Shown here: positions 1 to 6,765 of the stretch, piece by piece
Layout of the letters: every line of letters starts with the position of its first letter
How positions within the stretch are numbered: the stretch's first letter is position 1
From: an uncultured Lachnospiraceae bacterium
Lineage (GTDB): Bacteria; Bacillota; Clostridia; Lachnospirales; Lachnospiraceae
Assembly: GCA_902783295.1 (NCBI GenBank)
Contig: CACZQT010000277.1
Coordinates: 1-14,352 of the forward strand
Length of the DNA stretch: 14,352 nt
Reading direction: 5' to 3'
The notes under the pieces: generated by a model
Databases searched by the model: none
Told to the model about the DNA's origin: nothing
Seen by the model: only the letters and a program-made list of their open reading frames with translations
Position numbers and translations under genes: made by a program

Positions 1-48
1 GGGACAGGTCTCCCGGCTCAAATTTCTTTGAACCGGGAGACCTGTCCC
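1..48. repeat. Long inverted repeat (GGGACAGG family), copy 1
   Basis: A near-perfect hairpin of 22 positions per arm: 1-22 pairs with 27-48 with a single C/A mismatch (17 against 32) and a TTTC loop at 23-26. The ends are GGGACAGG and CCTGTCCC. It lies 44 bases before the ygiQ start codon. No T-tract follows, so it does not look like a standard terminator. It may extend left of the window, because C49 would pair with a G at position 0. It shares the terminal motif and small loop with the elements at 2123, 3984 and 6766, but its inner sequence differs from theirs. Confidence 0.8.
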
Positions 49-92
49 CGTGGCTTACTCTGGCCCGGCCGGGTGAGTACGGAGAGGACATC

Positions 93-2066
93 ATGGCTGA
101 TTTTTTACCGGTCAACCGAAAGGAAATGGAAGAGCGGGGATGGCAGGAGTGCGACTTCGTGTATGTCACGGGGGATGCCTATGTGGACCATCCTTCTTTC
201 GGTACGGCCATTATTTCGCGGGTTCTGGAGGCCAGGGGTTACCGGGTCTGCATTCTGGCCCAGCCGGACTGGCGGCGGGAGGAAGCAATCCGTGAATTCG
301 GCCGGCCGAAGCTGGCCTTCCTGGTTTCCGCCGGAAACATGGATTCCATGGTGAACCATTATTCTGTCGCCAGGAAGAAGCGGAAAACGGATGCTTATTC
401 CCCGGGCGGGCAGATGGGGTGCCGCCCGGACCGGGCTGTGATCGTTTATGGCAGCTGGATCCGGCGGAACTACCCGGATGTTCCCATTGTGGCAGGAGGC
501 ATTGAGGCCAGCCTTCGGCGGCTGGCGCACTATGATTACTGGTCGGACAGTTTCAAAAAATCCATTCTGCTGGATGCGGCGCTGGATCTGGTTTCCTATG
601 GGATGGGGGAGCATTCCATCCCGGAGATCGCGGACGCACTGGCGTCCGGCATTCCGGTATCGGATATCACCTGGATTCCGGGAACCGTCTACAAAACCCG
701 TGAATGCCCGGGCGAAGATACGGCAGTGCTGCCTTCTTTTGAGGAGATGCGTCTGGACCGCCGGAAGGTGGCGGAAAGCTTCGGCATCCAGTACCGGAAT
801 ACGGACCCTTTCAGCGGAAAGAGGCTGGCAGAGCCCTACGGAAAGAAGCAGTTTGTCGTGCAGAATCCTCCTTCGAAACCTCTTTCACAGCAGGAAATGG
901 ACGACATCTACGCCCTCCCTTATACCCGGAAATGGCATCCTTCCTATGATGCGGCGGGCGGTATTCCGGCTTTTTCCGAGGTGAAATTCAGCCTGGTCAG
1001 CAGCCGGGGCTGTTTCGGGGGCTGCAGTTTCTGTGCGCTGACCTTCCATCAGGGGCGCATTATCCAGGCCAGAAGCCGCGCTTCGATCGTGGAAGAAGCG
1101 AGAAAGCTGACATCAGACCCGGATTTCAAAGGTTATATCCACGATGTGGGCGGGCCTACTGCGGATCTGAGGTACCCGGCCTGTGAAAAGCAGCTGACAG
1201 CCGGTGCCTGTGTTCACAGACAGTGCCTGTTCCCGAAGCCGTGCCGGAATCTGCGGGCGGATCACGGGGATTACCTGAAGCTTCTGAGGGAGCTGCGTCA
1301 GATTCCCGGCGTCAAAAAAGTCTTTATCCGATCCGGGATCCGCTTTGATTATGTACTGGCAGACCCTTCCAGGGAATTCCTGACAGAGCTTTGCAGATAT
1401 CATGTATCCGGACAGCTGAAGGTAGCGCCGGAGCATGTTTCCGACCGGGTATTAAAGCTCATGGGCAAGCCGGAGCATTCCGTATACCGCCAGTTCGCGG
1501 AGGCCTATGCCCACACCAACGAGCGGCTCGGGAAAAAACAGTACCTGGTGCCTTATCTGATTTCCTCCCACCCGGGTTCTACGCTGCAGGATGCTGTGAT
1601 GCTGGCTGAAGCGGTGCGGGATATGGGCTATATGCCGGAGCAGGTCCAGGACTTTTATCCTACGCCGGCGACCGTCTCCACCTGCATGTACTATACCGGA
1701 CTGGATCCCCGGACCATGGAGCCGGTGGAAGTGGTGCGTGATCCCCATGAGAAAGCCCTGCAGCGGGCCCTGATTCAGTACCGGGATCCGGAACTTTATC
1801 CACTGGTGAAGGAAGCGCTGCTGAAAGCCGGCAGGGAGGACCTGATCGGCTATGACAGGCACTGCCTGATTCCTCCCAGACCCTGGAGAAAAGAGGAGAC
1901 CGCCGGCCGGCCCGCTTCCGGGAAAGAAAGCAGCCGTTCGTCTTCGAAAAGGAAAGACGGCCATGCTCCTTCGAAAAGGGATGGCCGCCGTGCTGTCCCG
2001 GAAGGAGGAAGCGGCCGCGCTTCGTCCCGGAAAGAAAGCTGCCGTCCTTCTCCGAAAAAACGTTGA
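93..2066 (+). CDS. ygiQ: YgiQ family radical SAM protein (UPF0313)
   Basis: A 657-residue protein of the YgiQ/UPF0313 family. These are cytoplasmic radical SAM enzymes whose physiological substrate is not settled to my knowledge. The start ATG is preceded by a purine-rich GGAGAGG site. The N-terminal third (about 1-280) has the family features VTGDAYVDHPSFG near 25-37 and VAGGIEASLRRLAHYDYW near 133-150. The radical SAM core begins near 295 and carries the 4Fe-4S motif CFGGCSFC, with C307, C311 and C314. Four further cysteines (364, 373, 378, 384) form a second cluster that could hold another metal; that is inference. The core continues through KVAPEHVSD (443-451) and VQDFYPTPATVSTCMYYTG (about 518-536). 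From about residue 600 a low-complexity Ser/Lys/Arg tail replaces folded sequence. The gene stands apart from the next one: a consensus -35 box overlaps its stop codon. Family assignment is confident; function is unknown. Confidence 0.95.
   Translation: MADFLPVNRKEMEERGWQECDFVYVTGDAYVDHPSFGTAIISRVLEARGYRVCILAQPDWRREEAIREFGRPKLAFLVSAGNMDSMVNHYSVARKKRKTDAYSPGGQMGCRPDRAVIVYGSWIRRNYPDVPIVAGGIEASLRRLAHYDYWSDSFKKSILLDAALDLVSYGMGEHSIPEIADALASGIPVSDITWIPGTVYKTRECPGEDTAVLPSFEEMRLDRRKVAESFGIQYRNTDPFSGKRLAEPYGKKQFVVQNPPSKPLSQQEMDDIYALPYTRKWHPSYDAAGGIPAFSEVKFSLVSSRGCFGGCSFCALTFHQGRIIQARSRASIVEEARKLTSDPDFKGYIHDVGGPTADLRYPACEKQLTAGACVHRQCLFPKPCRNLRADHGDYLKLLRELRQIPGVKKVFIRSGIRFDYVLADPSREFLTELCRYHVSGQLKVAPEHVSDRVLKLMGKPEHSVYRQFAEAYAHTNERLGKKQYLVPYLISSHPGSTLQDAVMLAEAVRDMGYMPEQVQDFYPTPATVSTCMYYTGLDPRTMEPVEVVRDPHEKALQRALIQYRDPELYPLVKEALLKAGREDLIGYDRHCLIPPRPWRKEETAGRPASGKESSRSSSKRKDGHAPSKRDGRRAVPEGGSGRASSRKESCRPSPKKR
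1921..2058 (+). repeat. Degenerate repeats encoding the basic tail of YgiQ
   Basis: Two 30-base stretches, 1921-1950 and 2029-2058, match at 26 of 30 positions and lie 108 bases apart, inside the 3' end of ygiQ. Both start GGAAAGAAAGC and end in CGAAAA. They encode GKESSRSSSKRK-like and RKESCRPSPKKR-like peptides. Shorter CTTCGAAAAGG units lie between them. The pattern suggests the tail grew by local duplication. Confidence 0.6.
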
Positions 2067-2091
2067 CAAACCTTGGAAAAGAAGCTTTACT
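2063..2091 (+). promoter_or_regulatory. Putative sigma-A promoter for the aminopeptidase gene
   Basis: A perfect TTGACA -35 box at 2063-2068 overlaps the ygiQ stop codon (TGA 2064-2066). After a 17-base spacer comes TTTACT at 2086-2091, which matches the -10 consensus at 4 of 6 positions. Transcription would start near 2098. The roughly 110-base leader would contain the hairpin repeat at 2123-2174. This would give the aminopeptidase gene, and probably the membrane protein gene after it, transcription independent of ygiQ. Confidence 0.6.
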
Positions 2092-2122
2092 TGTAAATAA
2101 GAATGTTCACAATGGTGCAGGA

Positions 2123-2174
2123 CAAGGGGACAGTCCCTCTGCTCCGGACCCGGGACAGAGGGACTGTCCCTTTG
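2123..2174. repeat. Long inverted repeat (GGGACAGTCCC family), copy 2
   Basis: An imperfect hairpin. 2123-2141 pairs with 2156-2174 (one G-T pair), a C/A mismatch follows at 2142/2155, then the stem continues to a GACC loop at 2147-2150. The arms read GGGACAGTCCCTCTG and its complement. Bases 2126-2174 align without gaps to 3984-4032 at 40 of 49 positions. It lies in the predicted leader of the aminopeptidase gene and ends 32 bases before its ATG. Confidence 0.85.
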
Positions 2175-2206
2175 CTTTGTTCGTTTTTCCTTCGGGAGGT
2201 CTTTGG

Positions 2207-3451
2207 ATGGAACAGTATTTCTTTGTGGAGAACCGTCAGGCGCTGTACAGTACGCTGCAGCCCGGATCGCTGGTAGTTCTGTTTTCAGGTCATGCGCCCC
2301 GGAAAACCGCGGATGAGATGTATCCTTTTTTCGCGGACCGGAGCTTTGTGTATTTTACGGGCATTGAGCAGGAGGATATTGTATTTCTGGCGAAGGTGGG
2401 AACGGAATCTGTGGAAGAGACCCTGTACCTGCTGCCTCCGGATGAACTGGAGGAACGCTGGCACGGAAGGCGGATCAAGCCGGCAGAAGCGGAGGACATC
2501 TCCAGAATCCGGTGTTTCCGGAGCCGTGAACAGTTTGACGGTGATTTCCGGAAAATGGTCCTGTCAGGTGAATTCGACAGGCTGTGCCTGGATATTGACC
2601 AGCTGAAGCCGGAGGAACCGTTCCGGGATGCCTTAAAACTGGCACAGACAGCGGCCGTGCACTATCCTTTCCTTCCGGTGAAGAACATTCATCCTGCCAT
2701 TGTGAAGCTCAGGACGGTGAAGAAGCCCTGCGAAATCGCTGCCATGAAGAAAGCCCAGGAAATCACCCGGGCGGGGATTATGGCGATGATGAAGGCCTCC
2801 AGGCCCGGCATGTATGAGTACCAGTATAAGGCAGAATGGGATTATACCCTGGCACAGTACGGTGTACTGTCTCCGGCATTCCCTTCCATTATTTCCGCCG
2901 GAAAAAACAATTTCTGCATTCATTATCATGCCTATACAGGGCAGGCGCAGGACGGGGATATGGTTCTGAACGATGTCGGAGCCATCTGGGACCGGGAATG
3001 CAACGATGTATCCCGGGGCTGGCCCTGCAACGGAAAATTCACTGACCGGCAGAAAATTCTGTATGACTGTGCGTACCGGACCTCCAACCATCTGTTTAAG
3101 ATTCTGAAGCCCGGTATCCCCATGCGGGATGTGGACCGGACCGTACATGAATACTGCGCAGGCCTGCTGGTGGATGCGGGCGTTCTGAAGCGCAAGGAGG
3201 ACGAGCGCAGCCTGATGTGGCACGGCGGCGCCCATCATGTGGGCATGGACGTGCACGACCCGGCAGAATACGACGGAAATATCCGTCCGGGATATGTCTT
3301 CTGTGTAGATGTCGGTATTTACTGTGAAGAATGGGGGATCGGCTTCCGCCTGGAGGACAACTGCCATATTACGGAGAACGGCTGCGAGAATCTTTCCGCT
3401 GCGACGCCCCGCTCCGTAGAAGACATCGAAGCCTTTATGGGACGGCGCTGA
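2207..3451 (+). CDS. M24B aminopeptidase P-like (Xaa-Pro) metallopeptidase
   Basis: A 414-residue cytoplasmic protein of the aminopeptidase P family, whose members remove an N-terminal residue preceding proline using two metal ions. The start chosen is the ATG after GGGAGG (2194-2199). The longer frame starting with TTG at 2063 would translate the hairpin repeat and is rejected. Residues 1-160 form an AMP_N-like domain (FVYFTGIEQEDIVFLA at 47-62, LYLLPPDELEERWHGRRI at 73-90). The pita-bread catalytic domain begins near 165. By alignment from memory with E. coli PepP the metal ligands are D256, D267, H343, D368 and E383. The usual glutamate of the VEPG motif is replaced here by aspartate (VDVG, 366-369). 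The spacing of the other ligands is intact, so it is probably active. The next gene starts 14 bases after the stop, so the two are likely co-transcribed. Confidence 0.9.
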   Translation: MEQYFFVENRQALYSTLQPGSLVVLFSGHAPRKTADEMYPFFADRSFVYFTGIEQEDIVFLAKVGTESVEETLYLLPPDELEERWHGRRIKPAEAEDISRIRCFRSREQFDGDFRKMVLSGEFDRLCLDIDQLKPEEPFRDALKLAQTAAVHYPFLPVKNIHPAIVKLRTVKKPCEIAAMKKAQEITRAGIMAMMKASRPGMYEYQYKAEWDYTLAQYGVLSPAFPSIISAGKNNFCIHYHAYTGQAQDGDMVLNDVGAIWDRECNDVSRGWPCNGKFTDRQKILYDCAYRTSNHLFKILKPGIPMRDVDRTVHEYCAGLLVDAGVLKRKEDERSLMWHGGAHHVGMDVHDPAEYDGNIRPGYVFCVDVGIYCEEWGIGFRLEDNCHITENGCENLSAATPRSVEDIEAFMGRR

Positions 3452-3465
3452 TAGAAGAGGAGATT

Positions 3466-3975
3466 ATGGCAAATTCAATTATCCAATGGTTTATGACGGC
3501 GATGAAGGGCCTGCCCCCGGAGCTGATCGTCTTTGTGGTATCCATGATTCCCATCGTGGAGCTTCGCGGAGGCATCATCTGTGCTTCCCTGCTGGGACTG
3601 CCAGTATGGCGGGGCGTTCTGTTCTGCCTGCTTGGGAATGCGATTCCCGTTCCTTTTATCCTGCTGTTTATTACGCCGATTTTTGCCTGGCTGAAAAAGG
3701 CGAAAATTTTCCGCCCTATGGTGGAATGGCTGGAAAAGCGGTCCATGGGGAAGAGCGAGAAGATTCAGCGGATGGAATTCTGGGGGCTGACACTTTTCGT
3801 AGGCATTCCCCTGCCGGGCACCGGTGCCTGGACAGGCTCACTGATCGCTTCCCTGCTGGACATCAAGTTCAAGAAAGCGCTGCCGGCTGTTTATCTGGGC
3901 CTGCTGATTGCTACGGTGATCATGTGCACGGTTTCGTACCTGATTCCCTCGCTGGTAAGCGGGGCACTTGCATAG
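3466..3975 (+). CDS. Small multi-drug export family membrane protein (COG2426)
   Basis: A 169-residue integral membrane protein matching the Sm_multidrug_ex (COG2426) family. The family name suggests drug export, but its transport activity is poorly established. The ATG follows AGAAGAGGAG with good spacing; the longer in-frame start at 3331 lies inside the previous gene and is rejected. Signature stretches are MIPIVELRGGI near 27-37, a helix containing GNAIPVPFILLFITPIF, and the conserved FVGIPLPGTGAWTGSLIA loop-helix after a charged segment (KSEKIQRMEF). Roughly four hydrophobic segments are visible, ending in a C-terminal helix near 145-165. It starts 14 bases after the aminopeptidase stop, which suggests one operon. 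The neighbour does not explain its role. Confidence 0.85.
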   Translation: MANSIIQWFMTAMKGLPPELIVFVVSMIPIVELRGGIICASLLGLPVWRGVLFCLLGNAIPVPFILLFITPIFAWLKKAKIFRPMVEWLEKRSMGKSEKIQRMEFWGLTLFVGIPLPGTGAWTGSLIASLLDIKFKKALPAVYLGLLIATVIMCTVSYLIPSLVSGALA

Positions 3976-3983
3976 TAAGAATG

Positions 3984-4032
3984 GAAGACAGTCTCTCTGC
4001 CCTGGTTCCGGGACAGGGGGACTGTCCCCTTG
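3984..4032. repeat. Long inverted repeat (GGGACAGTCCC family), copy 3
   Basis: Homologous to 2126-2174 (40 of 49 bases, no gaps, same orientation). The left arm has decayed (GAAGACAGTCTCTCTG against GGGGACAGTCCCTCTG), so the hairpin keeps several G-T pairs: 3987-3999 pairs with 4014-4026, and the loop is GTTC at 4005-4008. The right arm keeps CCGGGACAGGGGGACTGTCC. A perfect 12-base palindrome, TGTCCCGGGACA, follows at 4031-4042. The element ends about 34 bases before the flavin reductase ATG. Confidence 0.85.
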
Positions 4033-4065
4033 TCCCGGGACAGTGTTTCCCAGGAGGTGTTTTTT

Positions 4066-4671
4066 ATGACAAAACTGAACTGGAAGCCCGGAAATATGCT
4101 CTATCCGCTGCCCGCGGTGATGCTCAGCTGCCGGCGTCCCGGAGAAAAGCCGAACCTGGTCACGGTGGCCTGGTGCGGTACGGTCTGCTCGGATCCTGCC
4201 ATGCTGTCCATATCCCTGCGGCCGGAGCGGTATTCCTATGACATTATCCGGGAGACCGGGGAGTTTGTGGTAAACCTCGTTCCCGTGAAACTGGCACGTG
4301 CGCTGGATTTCTGCGGCGTCCGGTCAGGACGGGATGTGGACAAATTTGCGGAAACCGGCCTTACGCCGGAACCGTCCCGGGTGATTCAGGCGCCGGGAGT
4401 TCTGGAGTGCCCGGTACAGATTGAATGCCGTGTAACCCAGGTGCTGCCGCTGGGGAGTCATCATATGTTCCTGGCAGAGGTGGCGGGCGTCAATGTAGAG
4501 GAGTCTCTGGTGGATCGGAAAGGTGCCCTGGATCTTTCAAAGGCAGATCTGCTTGCCTATTCCCACGGCACATATTCCTCGCTGGGAGATAAACTGGGAA
4601 CATTTGGCTTTTCGGTGAAAAAAAGGCCTGCGAAGTCTGCGCCGAAAAAAGGGAATCTTAAGAAAAAGTAA
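4066..4671 (+). CDS. Flavin reductase family protein (FMN-binding split barrel)
   Basis: A 201-residue cytoplasmic protein of the flavin reductase-like family, whose members bind FMN and often reduce flavin with NAD(P)H for a partner enzyme. The start follows a strong AGGAGG (4052-4057); the upstream in-frame ATG at 4030 lies in the repeat and is rejected. Family features are PLPAVMLSCRRPGEKPNLVTVAWCGTVCSDPAMLSIS (14-50), the SYDIIRETGEFVVNLV flavin-pocket strand (57-72), DFCGVRSGRDVDKF (81-94) and a terminal strand-rich half with an HHMFLAEV segment near 132-139. The tail from about 184 is Lys-rich. No monooxygenase partner is nearby, so the physiological electron acceptor is unknown; an oxygen- or nitro-group-detoxifying role is only a possibility. 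Confidence 0.88.
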   Translation: MTKLNWKPGNMLYPLPAVMLSCRRPGEKPNLVTVAWCGTVCSDPAMLSISLRPERYSYDIIRETGEFVVNLVPVKLARALDFCGVRSGRDVDKFAETGLTPEPSRVIQAPGVLECPVQIECRVTQVLPLGSHHMFLAEVAGVNVEESLVDRKGALDLSKADLLAYSHGTYSSLGDKLGTFGFSVKKRPAKSAPKKGNLKKK

Positions 4672-4680
4672 GGTTTTTTT
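4654..4680 (+). terminator. Possible weak terminator at the end of the flavin reductase gene
   Basis: AATCTTA at 4654-4660 pairs with TAAGGTT at 4669-4675 (one G-T pair) around an 8-base loop, and a T run continues to 4680. The stem is short and A/T-rich and overlaps the stop codon, so termination would be partial at best. Confidence 0.3.
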
Positions 4681-4683
4681 CAA

Positions 4684-4701
4684 CGGGAAACTCTTTTCCC
4701 G
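4684..4701. other. Perfect 7-bp hairpin
   Basis: CGGGAAA (4684-4690) pairs exactly with TTTCCCG (4695-4701) around a CTCT loop. The T run lies before it rather than after it, so it is not a standard terminator on either strand. It sits just upstream of the possible promoter for the M15 peptidase gene and could be a regulatory or mRNA-end structure. Confidence 0.4.
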
Positions 4702-4713
4702 GCCGTCATGCCG

Positions 4714-4722
4714 TGCTATGAT
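4714..4722 (+). promoter_or_regulatory. Possible extended -10 promoter for the M15 peptidase gene
   Basis: TGCTATGAT contains the TG extension one base before TATGAT (4717-4722, 5 of 6 matches to TATAAT). No recognisable -35 box lies 16-18 bases upstream, which extended -10 promoters tolerate. Transcription would begin near 4729, leaving a leader of about 43 bases. Confidence 0.4.
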
Positions 4723-4771
4723 ATCGGAAGAGCTTTAAAGATCTTGCCGGACGTTAGGAGATATATAAAGA

Positions 4772-5614
4772 ATGTATCTGGAACAGAGAAGAGAGTGGAT
4801 TCGGCGCAGACGCCGCCAGAAAATGATTCAGAGGCTGCTGATTCTGGCCGGAATCATTCTGGCGATTGTTGTCGGCTTTATCGTCATAAAAAAATTCACC
4901 GGTCACGATGTTGTGCAGCTGGTTTCCGAACAGGCAGAAAAGGAACGCCCGGAAGGACTGCTTCCCCTGCCGGAATTTGTTAACGAAGCGGAGACTACAG
5001 CCGCCCTTCCGGAAACGGAAGCTCCGACAGAAACAGAGCCTCCTACCAATCCTGCTCTGAATGAAGAATGGATGCTGATCCTGGTCAACAAGGAGCATCC
5101 GATTCCGAAGGGTTATGAGGTGCCGGCGTTTACGGAACTGCGCAACAGCAACCGGGTGGATTCCCGGATCTATCCCGCTCTGCAGAGGATGTTTGATGAC
5201 GCCAGAGCGGACGGAGCGCTTCCGTATATTACTTCGTCCTACCGCAGCATGGATAAGCAGCAGCAGCTGATGGATGAGAAGATTATCGATTACCAGTCAG
5301 AAGGACACTCACGTGCAGAAGCGGTGGAACTGGCGGAAGCCTGGGTGGCCATCCCCGGAACCAGCGAACATCAGCTGGGCCTCTCGGTAGACATCTCCAC
5401 AGAGGACCATTCCGTGCAGGAACCGGAAGTTGTCTGGAACTGGCTGAACAAAAACGCCTGGAAATACGGCTTTATCCAGAGATATCCGGAGGATAAAACA
5501 GAGATTACAGGCATCATCAATGAGCCCTGGCATTATCGGTACGTGGGAGAAGCCGCCGCGAAAGAGATGACGGAAAAAGGTCTGGTCCTGGAAGAGTATT
5601 TAGCACAGAGATAA
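4772..5614 (+). CDS. Membrane-anchored M15 family D-alanyl-D-alanine carboxypeptidase (VanY-like)
   Basis: A 280-residue zinc peptidase of the VanY/M15B type, expected to trim the terminal D-Ala of peptidoglycan stem peptides outside the membrane. The start follows TAGGAG (4755-4760). The N-terminus is Arg-rich (residues 7-16) and then hydrophobic (about 20-40), giving an uncleaved anchor. Residues 50-95 form an acidic, Thr/Pro/Glu-rich linker. The catalytic domain has ITSSYRSMDKQ (153-163), SEHQLGLSVDI (198-208) with zinc ligands H200 and D207, and EPWHYRYVG (251-259) with E251 and H254. All catalytic residues are present. No van resistance genes are nearby, so this is more likely a cell-wall remodelling enzyme than a vancomycin-resistance factor. 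The terminator at 5706 ends its transcript. Confidence 0.93.
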   Translation: MYLEQRREWIRRRRRQKMIQRLLILAGIILAIVVGFIVIKKFTGHDVVQLVSEQAEKERPEGLLPLPEFVNEAETTAALPETEAPTETEPPTNPALNEEWMLILVNKEHPIPKGYEVPAFTELRNSNRVDSRIYPALQRMFDDARADGALPYITSSYRSMDKQQQLMDEKIIDYQSEGHSRAEAVELAEAWVAIPGTSEHQLGLSVDISTEDHSVQEPEVVWNWLNKNAWKYGFIQRYPEDKTEITGIINEPWHYRYVGEAAAKEMTEKGLVLEEYLAQR

Positions 5615-5705
5615 AAACTTTTTGCCTGTTTGGGTAAAGAAAAACGTTTTTGGAAAATTCTTGTAATGTAGAGAAAAACGGAAATTTTTGATAAAACAAA
5701 AAAAT

Positions 5706-5737
5706 CGTCATTTTAGAGAAAAATGACGGTTTTTTTT
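5706..5737 (+). terminator. Intrinsic terminator (possibly bidirectional)
   Basis: CGTCATTTT (5706-5714) pairs perfectly with AAAATGACG (5720-5728) around an AGAGA loop, followed by GG/T8 to 5737. The 5' side is A-rich, so the reverse transcript would also have a T run. It ends the M15 peptidase transcript and isolates the regulator locus. The 5615-5907 gap otherwise holds A/T-rich DNA and the promoter below. Confidence 0.9.
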
Positions 5738-5751
5738 ATGCTTTCGAAGAT

Positions 5752-5893
5752 ATGAACAGAATATGAATTTTTGAACAAGCTGTAAATTTTTGGTTTTTTT
5801 CCAAGCGCAAAACATTTTCCTATTGCATTTAGCGTATATTTTAGGATATAATATGTCAGACGGTTTTTTTCGACAATAAACATAATGAACAGT
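5752..5893. promoter_or_regulatory. Scattered GAACA half-sites upstream of the first AraC gene
   Basis: ATGAACAGAAT (5752-5762), TTGAACAAGC (about 5772-5781) and ATGAACAGTC (5884-5893) resemble the 5' half (ATGAACAATT) of the repeats at 9323-9428. They flank the promoter at 5823-5852. They could be sites for autoregulation. The motif is short and A/T-rich, so chance occurrence is plausible. Confidence 0.3.
5823..5852 (+). promoter_or_regulatory. Sigma-A-type promoter for the AraC regulator gene
   Basis: TTGCAT (5823-5828) and a perfect TATAAT (5847-5852) are separated by 18 bases. Transcription should start near 5859, giving a leader of about 50 bases before the GAGGTGA ribosome binding site at 5901-5907. 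Confidence 0.75.
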
Positions 5894-5907
5894 CAGAATA
5901 GAGGTGA

Positions 5908-6672
5908 ATGATGGAAGAGAATAAAGAAATGATAATTCAGGAGTCGAAACCGAAGAGAGTTCATCGGGAAATCACCCAGACTCGGGATGAAATCAGGTCA
6001 ACTGGAAAATATGCCCAGGAAAAGATGATGAATGGCATGATTATGGAAGGCGACCTGAAACGGGTAACCAAATATCTGGAAAGCGCGGAGCACCAGCGGG
6101 TAGAGAGAATGTCCCAGGATCCCTACCGCAGGCAGCTCTATACTGTGATTGTGGGCATCGCTATCGCCGCGAGGGCTGCGCTGGACGGCGGCCTGGGCGA
6201 AGAAGAAGCCTTCATGCTCAGCAACAACTATATTATGGACGCGGACGCCTGCCAGTCTCCCGAAGAACTGTGGGAGATTTACCGGAAGGCTGTCCTGGAA
6301 CTGACCACCCGAGTGAATGAGAACAAGTCAGATGTTCTGATGAGTGAAAAGGTCAAACTGTCTATCGATTACATTCTGCGGCATCTGCATTATGATGTTT
6401 CCCTGAAGCAGATTGCGGATAACGCAGGCCTGTCGGAGACGTATTTCAGCGCGCTGTTCAAGAAGGAGACCGGAGAGACGGTCAGCGAGTTTATTCAGAA
6501 GAGCCGTGTCAGAGAAGCGCAGAGCATGATTCAGTATTCGGAATACAGCCTGCTGGAGATCGGCCAGTATCTGGGGTTCTGCTCCCAGAGCCATTTCTCC
6601 AAAACATTCCGCAAATATACCGGCATGACGCCCGGTCAGTACCGTAAGAAACATTTCCGCCGCACCTGGTAG
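5908..6672 (+). CDS. AraC family transcriptional regulator with helical N-terminal domain
   Basis: A 254-residue cytoplasmic DNA-binding protein. Two adjacent ATGs are possible (5908 and 5911); the second is better spaced from GAGGTGA (5901-5907) and would give 253 residues. The C-terminal 105 residues are a complete AraC domain. The first helix-turn-helix is at about 165-186 (SLKQIADNAGLSETYFSALF), the second at about 214-236, and the closing signature is YTGMTPGQYRKK (237-248). There is no cupin sugar-binding domain and no receiver domain. Residues about 45-140 are predicted mostly helical, and RQLYTVIVGIAIAARAALDGG with the following LSNNYIMDAD resembles the helical segment that precedes the AraC domain in many YesN-like clostridial regulators. 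The effector is unknown. It is followed by the membrane AraC gene and is a candidate to bind the repeats at 9323-9446 or its own upstream half-sites. Confidence 0.9.
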   Translation: MMEENKEMIIQESKPKRVHREITQTRDEIRSTGKYAQEKMMNGMIMEGDLKRVTKYLESAEHQRVERMSQDPYRRQLYTVIVGIAIAARAALDGGLGEEEAFMLSNNYIMDADACQSPEELWEIYRKAVLELTTRVNENKSDVLMSEKVKLSIDYILRHLHYDVSLKQIADNAGLSETYFSALFKKETGETVSEFIQKSRVREAQSMIQYSEYSLLEIGQYLGFCSQSHFSKTFRKYTGMTPGQYRKKHFRRTW

Positions 6673-6765
6673 GTAATACGCTAAGAAAACGCTGATGAAT
6701 GCGTTTGCCGGGGCGCAGCGTACTGTGTGAGCAGAAAGCCTGTTAACAAGCTTAGAAGAAAAGGC

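Noticed and set aside
28..354. Open frame before and inside ygiQ on the + strand
   Set aside because: It is out of frame with the clear YgiQ coding sequence, begins in the hairpin repeat and has no ribosome binding site.
2063..2206. N-terminal extension of the aminopeptidase from a TTG codon
   Set aside because: It would translate the hairpin repeat; ATG 2207 has GGGAGG and gives a normal family N-terminus.
4772..5614. M15 peptidase as a vancomycin-resistance gene
   Set aside because: No vanH/A/X ligase-type genes or two-component system are present; single M15 carboxypeptidases are ordinary cell-wall enzymes.
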